Shown in pieces: positions 19,628-28,987 of a stretch of 64,000 bases of DNA; within the stretch, counting starts at the first letter, position 1, and each line of letters opens with the position of its first letter. Origin of the DNA: Streptomyces violaceusniger Tu 4113. Its GTDB lineage: Bacteria > Actinomycetota > Actinomycetes > Streptomycetales > Streptomycetaceae. The stretch is from the NCBI RefSeq assembly GCF_000147815.2, contig NC_015957.1, positions 9,548,001 through 9,612,000 of the forward strand, read 5' to 3'. Both the position numbers and the translations under genes were made by a program. Below the pieces are notes generated by a model. The model was not told the origin of the DNA. It saw nothing but the letters and a program-made list of their open reading frames with translations, and ran no database searches.

Positions 19628-22168
19628 TCACTCCCGCAGCAGGTCGGGGACGCCGTGGGGGTCCGGCTCGTCGCGTACGCCCGACACCACCGTCAGCCGC
19701 TGGGTCGCGCGGGTGAGCGCCACGTACAGCACCCGTAGCCCTGCCGGGGACTCGTCGGCGATCTCGGCGGGCGAGACCACGACCGTCGCGTCGTACTCCA
19801 GCCCCTTCGCCTCCAGGCTGCCCAGCGCCACCACCCGGTGGCCCAGACCGGTCAGCCACTGACGGGCCTGCTCGCGGCGGTTCATCGCGACGACGACGCC
19901 GACGGTGCCCTCCACCTCGTCCAGCAGCCGGAGCGCCTCCCGGCGCGCGGCGGCGCCGAGGTCGCCGTCCACGCCCGGTGCGAAGCGCGGCTCCACGCCC
20001 GTGGAGCGGACCGCCTCGGGCGCGGGGGTGCCGGGCATCGCGAGGGTGAGGACCCTGGTGGCCAGTTCGGCGATCTCGGACGGATTGCGGTAGTTGACGG
20101 TGAGGGTGAAGCGGCGGCGCGGGCGGCTGCCGAGCGCCTCGTCCCGGGCCCGCCCCGCCTCGTCCGGGTCGGACCAGGAGCTCTGGGCCGGGTCGCCGAC
20201 GACCGTCCAGGTGGCGTGGCGGCCACGCCGTCCCACCATCCGCCACTGCATGGGGGTGAGGTCCTGCGCCTCGTCGACGATGACGTGGGCGTAGTCGGCG
20301 CGCTCCCGCTCGGCGCGGTCGGCGCGGCTGCGGCGGGGGCCGGCCCGGTCGGCGTAGGTGGTCAGCTCCTCCAGACCGGTCAACTGGTCCAGTGGATCCA
20401 CCTCGCGGGGGGTGGCGGGGCGGGCGGGGAGGCCCAGCAGGGTGTTCAGCTCGTCCAGCAGCGCCACGTCGTGGACCGACAGCGGGCCCTGCCCGTCCGG
20501 GCCGAGCCGGGCGAGCGACCGGGCCACCTGGCGGACCTCGCGGGGGTTGAGCACCCGCCGCGACCAGCGCCCCAGCCGCTTCTCATCGGCCATGGCGGCG
20601 AGGACGGAGCGGGGCGTGAGCTCGGGCCACCAGGCGTCCAGGAACTCCTGGAAGACGTCCTCGGAGGAGATGTCCTCGTCGAAACCCTCCCGCGCCTCGG
20701 CGGCCAGCTCGGGGTCGGTGTAGCGCCCGGGCGCGCCGGAACGGGTCCACAGCGCGTCCAGGAGCAGCCGACGGGCGCGGGGGCGCAGCAGGTTGACGGG
20801 TGCCGTGCCGCCCAGCACGTTCTGGCGGATGCGGCGCAGCTCATCGGCGTCCAGCTCGATCCGGGCGCCGAAGGCGACCACGCGCAGCCGCTCGGGCGGG
20901 CCGCCGGGTCTGGTCCCGGAGCCCGCGCCGGGTCTGCCGCCGTCGTTCGACGGGGCCGCGGCGGGGGCGCCGAGCGCCGCGTCGAGGGTCAACTGGCCGT
21001 CATCCGACGACGGGGCCGACGAGAGGTCTGACGAAGAGTTCGACGACGAGGCCGACGAACGATCCGACGACGGGGCCGATCCGGCGGCGGCCCCCCGCGG
21101 CATCTCCAGCGCGCCGCGAGCGGCCTTGCGCAGCACCCTCAGCATCCGGGAGGAGCCCTTGACACGGGCCACGGCCGGAGTGTCGTACGTGGTGGCCTCG
21201 GCGCCCTCCACCAGGGAGCCCACCGCGCGGATGGCCACCTGGCCCTCCTCGCCCAGTGAGGGCAGCACGCCCTCGGTGTAGGCGACCAGCAGCGGGGTGG
21301 GGCTGACCACGAGGATGCCGCCCGCGTACCGCCGCCGGTCCTGGTAGAGGAGGTACGCCGCGCGGTGCAGCGCGACGGCCGTCTTCCCGGTGCCGGGGCC
21401 GCCCTCGACCTCGGTGATGGAGGCGGCGGGGGCGCGGATCACCTGGTCCTGCTCGGCCTGGATGGAGGCGACGATGTCCCGCATGGTGTGGCCACGGGCC
21501 TGGCCGAGCGCGGCCATCAGCGCGCCGTCGCCGACCACCGGCAGCGCACCGCCGTCGAGGGTCGCGCTGAGCTCCGGGCGCAGCAGATCGTCCTCGACGC
21601 CGAGCACCCGGCGGCCCTTGCTGCGGATCACCCGGCGGCGGACGACGCGGCCGGGGGACACCGGAGTCGAGCGGTAGAAGGGCGCGGCGGCAGGCGCCCG
21701 CCAGTCGATCACCAGCGGGGCGTAGTCGGCGTCGAGCACGCCGATGCGGCCGATGTGCAGGGTTTCGGCGATCTCCGCGCGGTCGCCGTCCGGGGCGGTG
21801 CGGATGGCGTCGTCGGCGGGCTCGACGGAGGTGTAGGCGCCGTCGGGGCCGCGGTCGCCGTCCTTGCCCGGCAGCAGATCGATGCGGCCGAAGAGGAAGT
21901 CCTCGAACTCGCTGTTCAGCCGGTTGAGGTGGACCCCGGCCCGGAAGACCTGGGCATCCCGTTCGGCGAGCGCCCCGGGCGTACCGACCTGGCCTCGCTT
22001 GGCGGCGTCGTCCATGAGGAACTCCGCCTCGTGGATCTTCTCCTCGAGGCGGTGGTACACCCGGTCCAGATGCGTCTGCTCGATCCGGATCTCGCCATCC
22101 CGGACCCCGTCCCCGCCGTCCCGCCGCGGTGCCGTCCGGTCGTCATGCGTGGCATTCTGCGCGGCCAC
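19628..22168 (-). CDS. HelD/HelR-type RNA polymerase-associated UvrD-like ATPase
   Basis: This 846-residue SF1 ATPase of the HelD class binds RNA polymerase and clears stalled or rifamycin-bound complexes. The N-terminal 110 residues form the charged coiled-coil arm expected for HelD (EQTHLDRVYHRLEEKIHEAE). Walker A is EGGPGTGKTAVALHRAA near residue 255, Walker B is VIVDEAQDLTPMQW, and the C-terminal helicase motifs end in LRVLYVALTRATQRL. A Ser/Asp-rich segment of about 60 residues, built from short DNA repeats, lies in the middle, between the first ATPase domain and the insertion preceding the UvrD-like C-terminus. HelR paralogues give rifamycin tolerance in streptomycetes; whether this copy does is inference. 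Confidence 0.9.
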   Translation of the reverse strand: MAAQNATHDDRTAPRRDGGDGVRDGEIRIEQTHLDRVYHRLEEKIHEAEFLMDDAAKRGQVGTPGALAERDAQVFRAGVHLNRLNSEFEDFLFGRIDLLPGKDGDRGPDGAYTSVEPADDAIRTAPDGDRAEIAETLHIGRIGVLDADYAPLVIDWRAPAAAPFYRSTPVSPGRVVRRRVIRSKGRRVLGVEDDLLRPELSATLDGGALPVVGDGALMAALGQARGHTMRDIVASIQAEQDQVIRAPAASITEVEGGPGTGKTAVALHRAAYLLYQDRRRYAGGILVVSPTPLLVAYTEGVLPSLGEEGQVAIRAVGSLVEGAEATTYDTPAVARVKGSSRMLRVLRKAARGALEMPRGAAAGSAPSSDRSSASSSNSSSDLSSAPSSDDGQLTLDAALGAPAAAPSNDGGRPGAGSGTRPGGPPERLRVVAFGARIELDADELRRIRQNVLGGTAPVNLLRPRARRLLLDALWTRSGAPGRYTDPELAAEAREGFDEDISSEDVFQEFLDAWWPELTPRSVLAAMADEKRLGRWSRRVLNPREVRQVARSLARLGPDGQGPLSVHDVALLDELNTLLGLPARPATPREVDPLDQLTGLEELTTYADRAGPRRSRADRAERERADYAHVIVDEAQDLTPMQWRMVGRRGRHATWTVVGDPAQSSWSDPDEAGRARDEALGSRPRRRFTLTVNYRNPSEIAELATRVLTLAMPGTPAPEAVRSTGVEPRFAPGVDGDLGAAARREALRLLDEVEGTVGVVVAMNRREQARQWLTGLGHRVVALGSLEAKGLEYDATVVVSPAEIADESPAGLRVLYVALTRATQRLTVVSGVRDEPDPHGVPDLLRE

Positions 22169-22231
22169 CCAAGCCCCCTTCTGTGTTCTTAAGGGCAGCC
22201 GTCAACCGTACACCCCTGGGGAGAGGGATTT

Positions 22232-22993
22232 TCAGAGCCTGACCTCGGCCAGGCGCTGGCCGTCCAGCGTGCGGACCTCGAAACGCTCGATGTCGACGGT
22301 GTTCATGGCGGCGCCGCCCTGGGCGTAGAGCGGCTCCTTGCTCCAGCGCGAGCCGTCCCCGTCCGTGATGCCGTAGCCCGATGTGGGCACGGCCCAGGTG
22401 GTGATGGTCTCCTCGTGGCCGTCCTTGCCGATGGCCACCAGGTCGCAGGTGCGCGGCCCCTTGAGGTTGCCCAGCTTGAGGGCGACGGAGGTGCCCCAGC
22501 CCTTCTGCTGCAGCGAGACGGACGCGTCCACCTTGGTGACCGGGTCCACCGCGCCGAACTTCTGGCCCTGGTCGTACACCTGCTGGGAGGTGGAGGCCAC
22601 CGCCTGGGTCTTCCCGCCGTCGTCGGAACTCGCGGTCAGCGCCGCTCCCGCGAGCGGGCCGCCGACGATGAGGACGGCGGCCGCGGCGACGAGGTAGAGC
22701 CGCCTTCTGCCGGATGCCTTGCGGCTGACCGTGACGTCTTCCATGAGCCGGTCGAGCAGTTCGGGCCCGGGGCGGGCGGTGACCACCGACGGATCCGGGA
22801 GCGCGGTGCCGTCGGCGGCGGTGGCGTACTCGGCCAGCAGGGGCGGGAGGCCCATCAGCTCGTCGAGCTCGGCGGCGCACCGCTCGCACCCGATGAGGTG
22901 ATCCTCGAAGCGCGCCGCGTCCGCGGGGTCGAGCACTCCGAGCGCATAGGCGCCGACCGCGGTGTGCTGCTGGTCGTCCGCTGCCGGCATCAT
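22232..22993 (-). CDS. rsuA: Transmembrane anti-sigma factor of the SigU-type ECF sigma factor
   Basis: This 253-residue membrane-anchored anti-sigma factor has a zinc-binding anti-sigma fold near the N-terminus (HxxxC-xx-C in EDHLIGCERCAAEL), a cytoplasmic linker and one membrane segment (RLYLVAAAAVLIVGGPLAG, about residues 98-117). The extracytoplasmic part of about 130 residues resembles RskA. Its ATG overlaps the stop of the sigma gene (ATGA), typical of coupled sigma/anti-sigma pairs. The symbol rests on gene order relative to S. coelicolor from memory. Confidence 0.88.
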   Translation of the reverse strand: MMPAADDQQHTAVGAYALGVLDPADAARFEDHLIGCERCAAELDELMGLPPLLAEYATAADGTALPDPSVVTARPGPELLDRLMEDVTVSRKASGRRRLYLVAAAAVLIVGGPLAGAALTASSDDGGKTQAVASTSQQVYDQGQKFGAVDPVTKVDASVSLQQKGWGTSVALKLGNLKGPRTCDLVAIGKDGHEETITTWAVPTSGYGITDGDGSRWSKEPLYAQGGAAMNTVDIERFEVRTLDGQRLAEVRL

Positions 22994-23511
22994 GCCGTAA
23001 CCCCCCGTTCCTCGAGCGAGAGCTTCAGGGAGCGCAGCGCGTAGAAGACCCGGGACCGTACCGTCCCGGCGGGAACGCCCAGCACTTCGGCCGCCTCACT
23101 CACCGTCCGTCCCTTGAAGTATGTCTCCACGAGGGCCGCTCTATGTGCATCGGTGAGGTCATTCAACGCGTCGGAAATGGTCATCTGGCGCAATGCGCGG
23201 TCGATGTCGTCCGCGGCGGGCATCACATGGAGCGGTGCCGCGTCCACTTCCTGGGGACGTGCGCGGCGCTGACGGTGGCCGTCGATGACGATGCGGCGGG
23301 CCACGGTCACCAGCCAGGGGCGTACCGACCCGCCGGAGCGCCGGAGTTGGTCGGCGTTGCGCCAGGCTCGGAGCAAGGTCTCCTGGACCACGTCCTCGGC
23401 CCGCTGCCGGTCGCCCGCGACCAGGCGCAGGACGAAGGCGAGAAGCGGGCCCGCGTGCTCCGCGTAGAGCGCGCGCATGAGCGCGTCGTCCGGTGTCGTC
23501 CTCTCGGTCAC
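22990..23511 (-). CDS. sigU: ECF sigma factor (SigU-like)
   Basis: This 173-residue ECF RNA polymerase sigma factor has region 2 with AEDVVQETLLRAWRN and region 4 with DLTDAHRAALVETYFKGRTVSEAAEVLGVPAG. Released from its membrane anti-sigma factor, it would redirect RNA polymerase. SigU release in S. coelicolor affects aerial growth and secreted proteins (known from the family, not shown here). The GTG at 23511 gives the normal N-terminus TERTTPDDALMRALY. No strong ribosome site precedes it, so the start is less certain than the call. Confidence 0.9.
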   Translation of the reverse strand: MTERTTPDDALMRALYAEHAGPLLAFVLRLVAGDRQRAEDVVQETLLRAWRNADQLRRSGGSVRPWLVTVARRIVIDGHRQRRARPQEVDAAPLHVMPAADDIDRALRQMTISDALNDLTDAHRAALVETYFKGRTVSEAAEVLGVPAGTVRSRVFYALRSLKLSLEERGVTA

Positions 23512-23710
23512 GAGGGCATCTTTGCGTACGCAAGCCGCCGGGTCGAGGGGGGTACGGGCTGGAAACGCTCGGCGTTCATCGGCCACCGGGTGATGTACGT
23601 CCCAATTCCGGGCTGAACATCTCCCCCTGTGCGATGCGTACTTGAGTCCGAGAAGGCCGACGCCGGGCGGGTGTCGGCCATCAGGAAGGGCTCCCCCCCA
23701 AATCCGCCCC

Positions 23711-23741
23711 GCAGGCCCCGGTCCCCCCATCCGGGGCCTGC
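23711..23741 (-). terminator. Terminator of the CGNR gene
   Basis: An 11-bp perfect stem (GCAGGCCCCGG with CCGGGGCCTGC) around a 9-nt loop lies 19 bp after the stop of the minus-strand CGNR gene. Confidence 0.7.
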
Positions 23742-23759
23742 GTCATGTCTGAATCCGGT

Positions 23760-24362
23760 TCATGTTTTGCTGAAGCTTGGGTTTACCCGACGGCGGTGAC
23801 GGGCGACTCTTTCGCGGTTTCCGCAGATTTCGCTGGAACACCAGCGCCTCCGGCGGCCGCGCGAGGTATCGAGGTAGAGCAACGAACAGGTCTCCCCCTC
23901 ACAGCGCCGCAACTGCCCGCGCGCCACCGGGTCGGTGAGCAACTGCACGGCGTCCCGGGCGATCTGGGAGAGCAGCGCACCGCAGTCGGGCTTCCCGGCG
24001 AGGGCGCGGACCAGGGTGCCGTCGGGGGTCCGTACGGCGCGCAGAGCGGGCGGGGCGGTGGCGGCCAACGCGTTCATCCGCTCCAGGTCGGCACTTGAGG
24101 CATGGCTCTCGACTTCGGTGTGGACGATGCGATGCAGCAGATCTCGGGCCGCCCGGAAGCGGACGAGCCAGCGGTGGTCCACGGCGTCCAGCGGGGTGCC
24201 GCCGGGCACCAGACCGGCGCCGAGCAGCCAGGCCCTGAGGGGCTCCACGCCGCCGAGCCGCTCGACGGGCGCCTCGCTGAGCCGGCCGCCGACGGTGGCC
24301 ACCAGGTCCAGGCAGATCCGTCCCGAGTCGAACCGCAGGTCGTAGCCCGACGCCGCCGCCAT
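23760..24362 (-). CDS. CGNR zinc-finger (ABATE-domain) regulator
   Basis: This 200-residue presumed DNA- or RNA-binding regulator has an N-terminal ABATE domain (SGRICLDLVATVGGR). The C-terminal zinc knuckle has Cys pairs in RRCEGETCSLLYLD and RRWCSSEICGNRERVARHR, where CGNR names the family. The ATG at 24362 has ACAGGA just upstream. The gene stands alone, upstream of the sigU-like gene and separated from hemD by a 770-bp repeat-rich spacer. The regulated genes are unknown. Confidence 0.9.
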   Translation of the reverse strand: MAAASGYDLRFDSGRICLDLVATVGGRLSEAPVERLGGVEPLRAWLLGAGLVPGGTPLDAVDHRWLVRFRAARDLLHRIVHTEVESHASSADLERMNALAATAPPALRAVRTPDGTLVRALAGKPDCGALLSQIARDAVQLLTDPVARGQLRRCEGETCSLLYLDTSRGRRRRWCSSEICGNRERVARHRRRVNPSFSKT

Positions 24363-25130
24363 GTTCCTGTCACCCCTTGGGGAAGGCCCGATCCGGTCAC
24401 CTTTCAGAGTGCCCGCCCCGCCTGTCACCCGGAACCCCTCCGGAGGCGAGGCCGGGCGAACGCCTCGCGAACGCTTTGCGTGGGGCTCCGCCGTGGTGGG
24501 CCTGTGCCATGCCGGGTGCGGGGCCGCACCCGGCACCCGGCCCCGGGGCCGAACACCAAGTACGGACCGTGGGCGGCCTCCGGCGGTCAGCCCCCACCCC
24601 GCCCCTTCCCACAGCATCAACATGCGGCTCCGCCGCGCGGGACAGGGCTCCGCCCAAGACCTGGGCCCGGCCGAACACCAAGTACGGACCGTGGGCGCCC
24701 CCTCCGGCGGATAACCCCCACCCCGCCCCTTCCCGAAAGAGGGGGCTCCGCCCCCTCACCCCGCCGGGGCTCCGCCCCGGACCCCGCTCCTCAAACGCCG
24801 GAGGGGCTGAATTCACTCCGGCGGGCAGCCGCAAGACCGCGAGAGGGAGCGGGGCCGCACCCACCCCCACCCAACACCCGGCCCCCGGGCCGAACGTGGA
24901 CCGGACCGGCGCCCCGCACCACCGGCGGGCAGCCGCGAGACGGCGGGAGGGGGCGGGGTCGCAGGGGTGGTGTCCTGGACGCTTACGTGTATTTGTGGCG
25001 CCAATCTCCGGCCCACTCCACGCCCCCGGCCAACGGCGCCGTAAATATACGGTCCAGGGCGCCGCACCGGAGGCCCCGCACCCGGCACCCACCACGAACC
25101 CCAGTGGCACAGGGCGCCGCGTCCGGGCGG
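24363..25130. repeat. Repeat-rich intergenic spacer
   Basis: I see no gene here. A 29-bp sequence with the core CCGAACACCAAGTACGGACC occurs at 24547-24575 and again at 24669-24697. Each copy is followed by the same C-rich tail, giving an imperfect duplication of about 70 bp. Hairpins follow at 24739-24757 (GAGGGGGC/GCCCCCTC) and 24764-24780 (CCGGGGC/GCCCCGG), then CTCCTCAAACGCCGGAGGGG. From memory, this CTCCGCCCC and CAAACGCCGG pattern is a dispersed intergenic repeat of streptomycetes. Confidence 0.7.
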
Positions 25131-26297
25131 CTACGCGTCCGCGTACTTCGTTTCGGCCGAAGGGTCCAGCGCCAGCCTGTACCCGCGTTTGACCACGGTC
25201 TGGATGAGCTTGGGGGAGCCAAGGGCCGTACGCAGGCGGGCCATCGCCGTCTCCACCGCGTGTTCGTCGCGGCCCGCGCCCGGCAGGGAGCGCAGGAGTT
25301 CCGCGCGGGCCACGACCCAGCCGGGGCGGCGGGCCAGGGCGCGCAGCAGAGCCATCCCCGCAGGTGGCACGGTGCGCAGTGCGCCGTCGACGACCACCGC
25401 GTGGCCCCGGATCTCCAGGCGCCGCCCGGCGACCGGCAACGGGCGGACCCGGCCCGGGAGTTCGGTGGTCAGCAGTTGGACGAGGGGGCCGAGGCGGAAC
25501 CGTTCGGGCTGGGAGGTGGGTATGTCGTGGGCCTCCAGCGGGAGCGCGGTGACCGGGCCGACGCAGGCCGCCAGCACGTCGTGGCGGAGCGCGTCGAGGA
25601 GTTCCTCGCGCATGCCGCGCCGTTCGGCCCGGTCCAGCAGGCTCGCGGCGGCGGGGGCGCTGGTGAAGGTGACGGCGTCCAGGGCGCGGGCGACCGTGGC
25701 GTCCAGCAGTCGGTCGACGGGTCCGATGTCCTCCGGTGGCATCCAGCGGTAGACCGGCACCCCGACCACCTCCGCTCCCCCGGCGCGCAGCGACTCGACG
25801 AAGCCGGGCAGCGGCTCGCCGTGCAACTGGATGGCGATGCGCTGCCCCTCGACGCCCTCCTCCAGCAGCCGGTCGAGCACCTCGGCCATCGACTCGGAGG
25901 GCGGGTACCACTCCTCGGTGAGCCCGGCGGCCCGGATCGCCCCGCGCACCTTGGGCCCGCGGGCCAGCAGCCGCACCTCTCGCAGCCGGTCGAGCAGCGC
26001 GTCGCCCAGGCCCCAGCCGTCGGCGGCCTCGACCCAGCCGCGGAAGCCGATGGCGGTGGTGGCGATGACGACATGCGGGGCGTGGTCGATCAACTGCTTG
26101 GTGGCGGCCATGAGTTCGGAGTCGTCGGCAAGTGGCACGATCCGCAGCGCCGGCGCGTGCATCACGGCCGCGCCGCGCCGCTGCAGCAGCGCGCCGAGCT
26201 CATCCGCGCGCCGTGCCGCGGTGACCCCCACGGTGAATCCGGCGAGAGGGCCGACGGGTGCTTCGTCGCCCGCGGGTCCGGTCTGTTCTCGGTGCAT
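25131..26297 (-). CDS. hemD: Uroporphyrinogen-III synthase fused to a winged-helix DNA-binding domain
   Basis: This 388-residue protein has residues 20-270 as a HemD domain ([33 protein letters not shown]), which cyclises hydroxymethylbilane to uroporphyrinogen III for haem, siroheme and cobalamin. The last 100 residues are an OmpR-type winged helix ([42 protein letters not shown]). This fusion is usual in streptomycetes and suggests a regulatory role besides or instead of catalysis. The start at 26297 is supported by GAGAG just upstream; in-frame ATGs at 26351 and 26396 cannot be excluded. It lies 185 bp downstream of the nitrate transporter gene on the same strand. Confidence 0.88.
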   Translation of the reverse strand: MHREQTGPAGDEAPVGPLAGFTVGVTAARRADELGALLQRRGAAVMHAPALRIVPLADDSELMAATKQLIDHAPHVVIATTAIGFRGWVEAADGWGLGDALLDRLREVRLLARGPKVRGAIRAAGLTEEWYPPSESMAEVLDRLLEEGVEGQRIAIQLHGEPLPGFVESLRAGGAEVVGVPVYRWMPPEDIGPVDRLLDATVARALDAVTFTSAPAAASLLDRAERRGMREELLDALRHDVLAACVGPVTALPLEAHDIPTSQPERFRLGPLVQLLTTELPGRVRPLPVAGRRLEIRGHAVVVDGALRTVPPAGMALLRALARRPGWVVARAELLRSLPGAGRDEHAVETAMARLRTALGSPKLIQTVVKRGYRLALDPSAETKYADA

Positions 26298-26482
26298 GGC
26301 TCTCGTCCCGATCTCCCGATTCACTCGCGTATGGGCGCCTCCGTTCGGCATCCTGTCGCCGTCCCGTGACGGTGGCGGTTCACGGAGGTTTCCCACCTGT
26401 AACGGAGCGTACGGCCGGGGCCGGGGGGCCGGGGGGCCGGGGGGCCGGGGGCTTCCCCGGTCGACCGTACGCCCCGGGCCAC

Positions 26483-27886
26483 TCAGACGTCCGCGTAAGC
26501 GGATTGCCGCTCCGGCCGCGGATCATGCGTGTCCGTGTCCGGCTCGGCGGCGGGCGCCGGGGCCGGGCGGGCGCGGCGGAGGTATACGGCCCAGGTGACC
26601 GCGGAGCATACGGCGTAGAAGGCGAGGAAGGAGACGAAGGCGGGGGTGCCGGAGTGGGCGCGGGCGAACGACTCCCGGAAGACGAGGTTGATCCCGAGCC
26701 CGCCGAGCGCGCCGACCGCCCCGATCAGCCCCATCGCCGCGCCTGAGAGCCGCCGCCCGTAGGACGCGGCCTCTTCGCCCGCGAGGCCGCGGGCGAGGGC
26801 CTTCGCCTGGAAGATGCCGGGGATCATCTTGAAGGTGGCGCCGTTGCCGAGCCCGCTGAGGACGAAGAGGGCGATGAAGCCGGCGAGGAAGACGGGCAGC
26901 GACTTCTGCGCGGAGGCGTAGACGACCACGAGGGTGGCCGCGGCCATGGCGGCGAAGTTCCACAGGGTGATCTTCGCGCCGCCGTGGGTGTCGGCGAGCC
27001 GCCCGCCGACGGGGCGGATGAGCGAGCCGAGCAGCGGGCCGATGAAGGTGAGCGAGGCGGCCTGCAGCGGGGTGCGGTCGAACTGGTTCTGCAGCACCAG
27101 GCCGAAGGCGAAGCTGTAGCCGATGAACGAGCCGAAGGTGCCGATGTAGAGCAGCGACATGATCCAGGTATGGGCGTCCCGCGCCGCCTCCTTGGCCGCC
27201 CCGGAGTCGTTGCGCACCGGCGCCAGGTTGTCCATGAACAGCGCCGAAAGCGCCGCCGCGACCACGATCAGCGGGATGTAGACGGCGAGCACGAGCCGCG
27301 GATGGGCCGCCCCGGCGGTGCCGATGACCAGCAGCCCGATCAACTGGATCACGGGCACGCCGATGTTGCCGCCGCCCGCGTTGAGCCCGAGCGCCCAGCC
27401 CTTCTTGCGCAGCGGGTAGAAGGAGTTGATGTTGGTCATGGACGAGGCGAAGTTGCCACCGCCGACACCGGTGAGCGCCGCGACCACCATGAAGGTGGTG
27501 TACGAGGTCCCGGGCTCCATCACCGCGGCGGCGGCGACCGCGGGCACGAGCAGCGTCGCCGCGCTGATGATCGTCCAGTTGCGCCCACCGAACCGGGCGA
27601 CGGCGAAGGTGTACGGGACGCGCAGGATCCCGCCGACCAGCGTGGGCATGGCCACCAGGAAGAACTTCCCGGCCGCGTCGACGCCGTACTCCGGCCCCAT
27701 GAACAGCACCATCACCGACCACAGGCTCCAGATGGAGAACCCGATGTGCTCGGAGAGGATGGAGAAGACCAGATTCCGGGTGGCGATCCGCTCCCCCTTC
27801 TCCCTCCAGAACGTCTCGTCCTCCGGGTCCCACTGCTCGATCCAGCGGCCCCCCTCGCGTGCGGCGGTGGTGGTCGGGGCAGTCAT
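26483..27886 (-). CDS. narK: NarK/NasA-type nitrate/nitrite MFS transporter
   Basis: This 467-residue, 12-helix major facilitator transporter is of the nitrate/nitrite porter family. Characteristic features are EHIGFSIWSLWSVMV in the first helix, the glycine-rich signature VVAALTGVGGGNFASSMTNINSFYP, and a second glycine-rich motif, FVLSGLGNGATFKMIPGIF. It imports nitrate or exchanges nitrate and nitrite. The ATG at 27886 has GGAGG upstream. The hemD-like gene follows on the same strand, which fits siroheme need in nitrite assimilation (inference). No nitrate reductase gene is in the window. Confidence 0.93.
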   Translation of the reverse strand: MTAPTTTAAREGGRWIEQWDPEDETFWREKGERIATRNLVFSILSEHIGFSIWSLWSVMVLFMGPEYGVDAAGKFFLVAMPTLVGGILRVPYTFAVARFGGRNWTIISAATLLVPAVAAAAVMEPGTSYTTFMVVAALTGVGGGNFASSMTNINSFYPLRKKGWALGLNAGGGNIGVPVIQLIGLLVIGTAGAAHPRLVLAVYIPLIVVAAALSALFMDNLAPVRNDSGAAKEAARDAHTWIMSLLYIGTFGSFIGYSFAFGLVLQNQFDRTPLQAASLTFIGPLLGSLIRPVGGRLADTHGGAKITLWNFAAMAAATLVVVYASAQKSLPVFLAGFIALFVLSGLGNGATFKMIPGIFQAKALARGLAGEEAASYGRRLSGAAMGLIGAVGALGGLGINLVFRESFARAHSGTPAFVSFLAFYAVCSAVTWAVYLRRARPAPAPAAEPDTDTHDPRPERQSAYADV

Positions 27887-28660
27887 CACGCCTCCACAGT
27901 TCTCGGTGTCGCTGCCCGACGGTAGGGACGGCGCATTACCGCGCTGTGGCGGCAGGTGACACGGACGAAACCTTGCACTCACCTGCGGGGGCGGGGGGCG
28001 GTGAGGGGTTTTCCGGGGGCGCGGGGTGCTGGGGTTCCAGGGGGCTGGGGCCGGGCCCCGGGGTCTGGTCCCGGAGTCCCCGGATCCTGAGGATTCCCTC
28101 ATGCGGTGGAGTCGTGGCCATCGCATACGCGACGCGAGGTGTCGCCCGGTACCGTCCGCGATACACCGCCGCCCCGCCGGAGCATCGCATGAGCGGTCGG
28201 CCGGACCACCCGCACATACCTGTCATCCCGCAGCCGCCCCGTTCCCGGCCGATGAGCCGATCTACACGGCGCCGGCAGCCCGCCGGAGCGCGGCGGAGCG
28301 TGTCGTGCCCCGTCAGAGGCACCGGAAAGGGGCACTGCCGACAGCCGCTGTCCGTGGCCGACCCGATAGACCGGCGTGGCGCGTAGACCGGCGTGGCGCG
28401 AGGGCCTTCCCCCCTCGCCCCGCAGCACGCCACCCGGGCCGCAGCACCGGAGCCTGCCCGGCCCCCCAGGGCCGCCGACGGTCGGCCATGGGTTGGGGCG
28501 TGGCGAGTTGGCCAAGCGACGCAAGGCCCTCCCTGAACCTCGGTGCGGCGGACGGGCCTGGTTCACGGTGTAGGCCCGGCCGCCGGGGTAAGGTCCGCCG
28601 TCGCGGGTCAGGTCGCGGCCGCAGCGGTGCTCAGCTCGGGCAGGTCAGTCTCGAAACCTG
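27887..28660. other. Intergenic region without recognisable gene
   Basis: This is 770 bp of GC-rich sequence with no coding frame I can support. A 17-bp unit (TAGACCGGCGTGGCGCG) is repeated directly near 28372-28405. Local G-runs near 28000-28060 could form secondary structure. It may hold the promoter of the nitrate transporter gene and a terminator for the MerR-like gene. Confidence 0.4.
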
Positions 28661-28987
28661 TTACGAGGTGCCACCACGGGTACGCAGGTCTTCGTTGATG
28701 CGCTGGGCTTCTTCGAGTTGGTCTTCGAGGATGATGATGCGGCAGGCGGCGTCGATGGGGGTGCCTGCGTCGACGAGTTCGCGGGCGCGGGCGGCGATGC
28801 GCAGCTGGTAGCGGGAGTAGCGGCGGTGGCCGCCTTCGGAGCGCAGTGGGGTGATCAGGCGGTGCTCGCCGAGGGCACGGAGGAAGGCGGGGGCGGCGCC
28901 GATCATCTCGGCGGCCCGGCCCATGGTGTAGGCGGGGTAGTCGTCGTCGTCGAAATTGTCGACGGGGCGGGAACTGCGAGGGGGCAT
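28661..28987 (-). CDS. MerR-family transcriptional regulator (small)
   Basis: This 108-residue protein is a compact MerR-type DNA-binding protein. The helix-turn-helix is [20 protein letters not shown], followed by the wing [22 protein letters not shown] and a coiled dimerisation helix ending at [16 protein letters not shown]. It has no C-terminal effector domain and no metal-binding Cys. AGAGG precedes the ATG. Similar small MerR genes occur near cold-shock and DEAD-box helicase genes in streptomycetes, as here within 4 kb, but a functional link is inference. Confidence 0.88.
   Translation of the reverse strand: MPPRSSRPVDNFDDDDYPAYTMGRAAEMIGAAPAFLRALGEHRLITPLRSEGGHRRYSRYQLRIAARARELVDAGTPIDAACRIIILEDQLEEAQRINEDLRTRGGTS

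Noticed and set aside
22169..22231. Rifamycin-associated element upstream of the HelD-like gene
   Set aside because: Only one GGGGGCTTGGGT-like half is visible and I could not confirm the full inverted repeat from memory.
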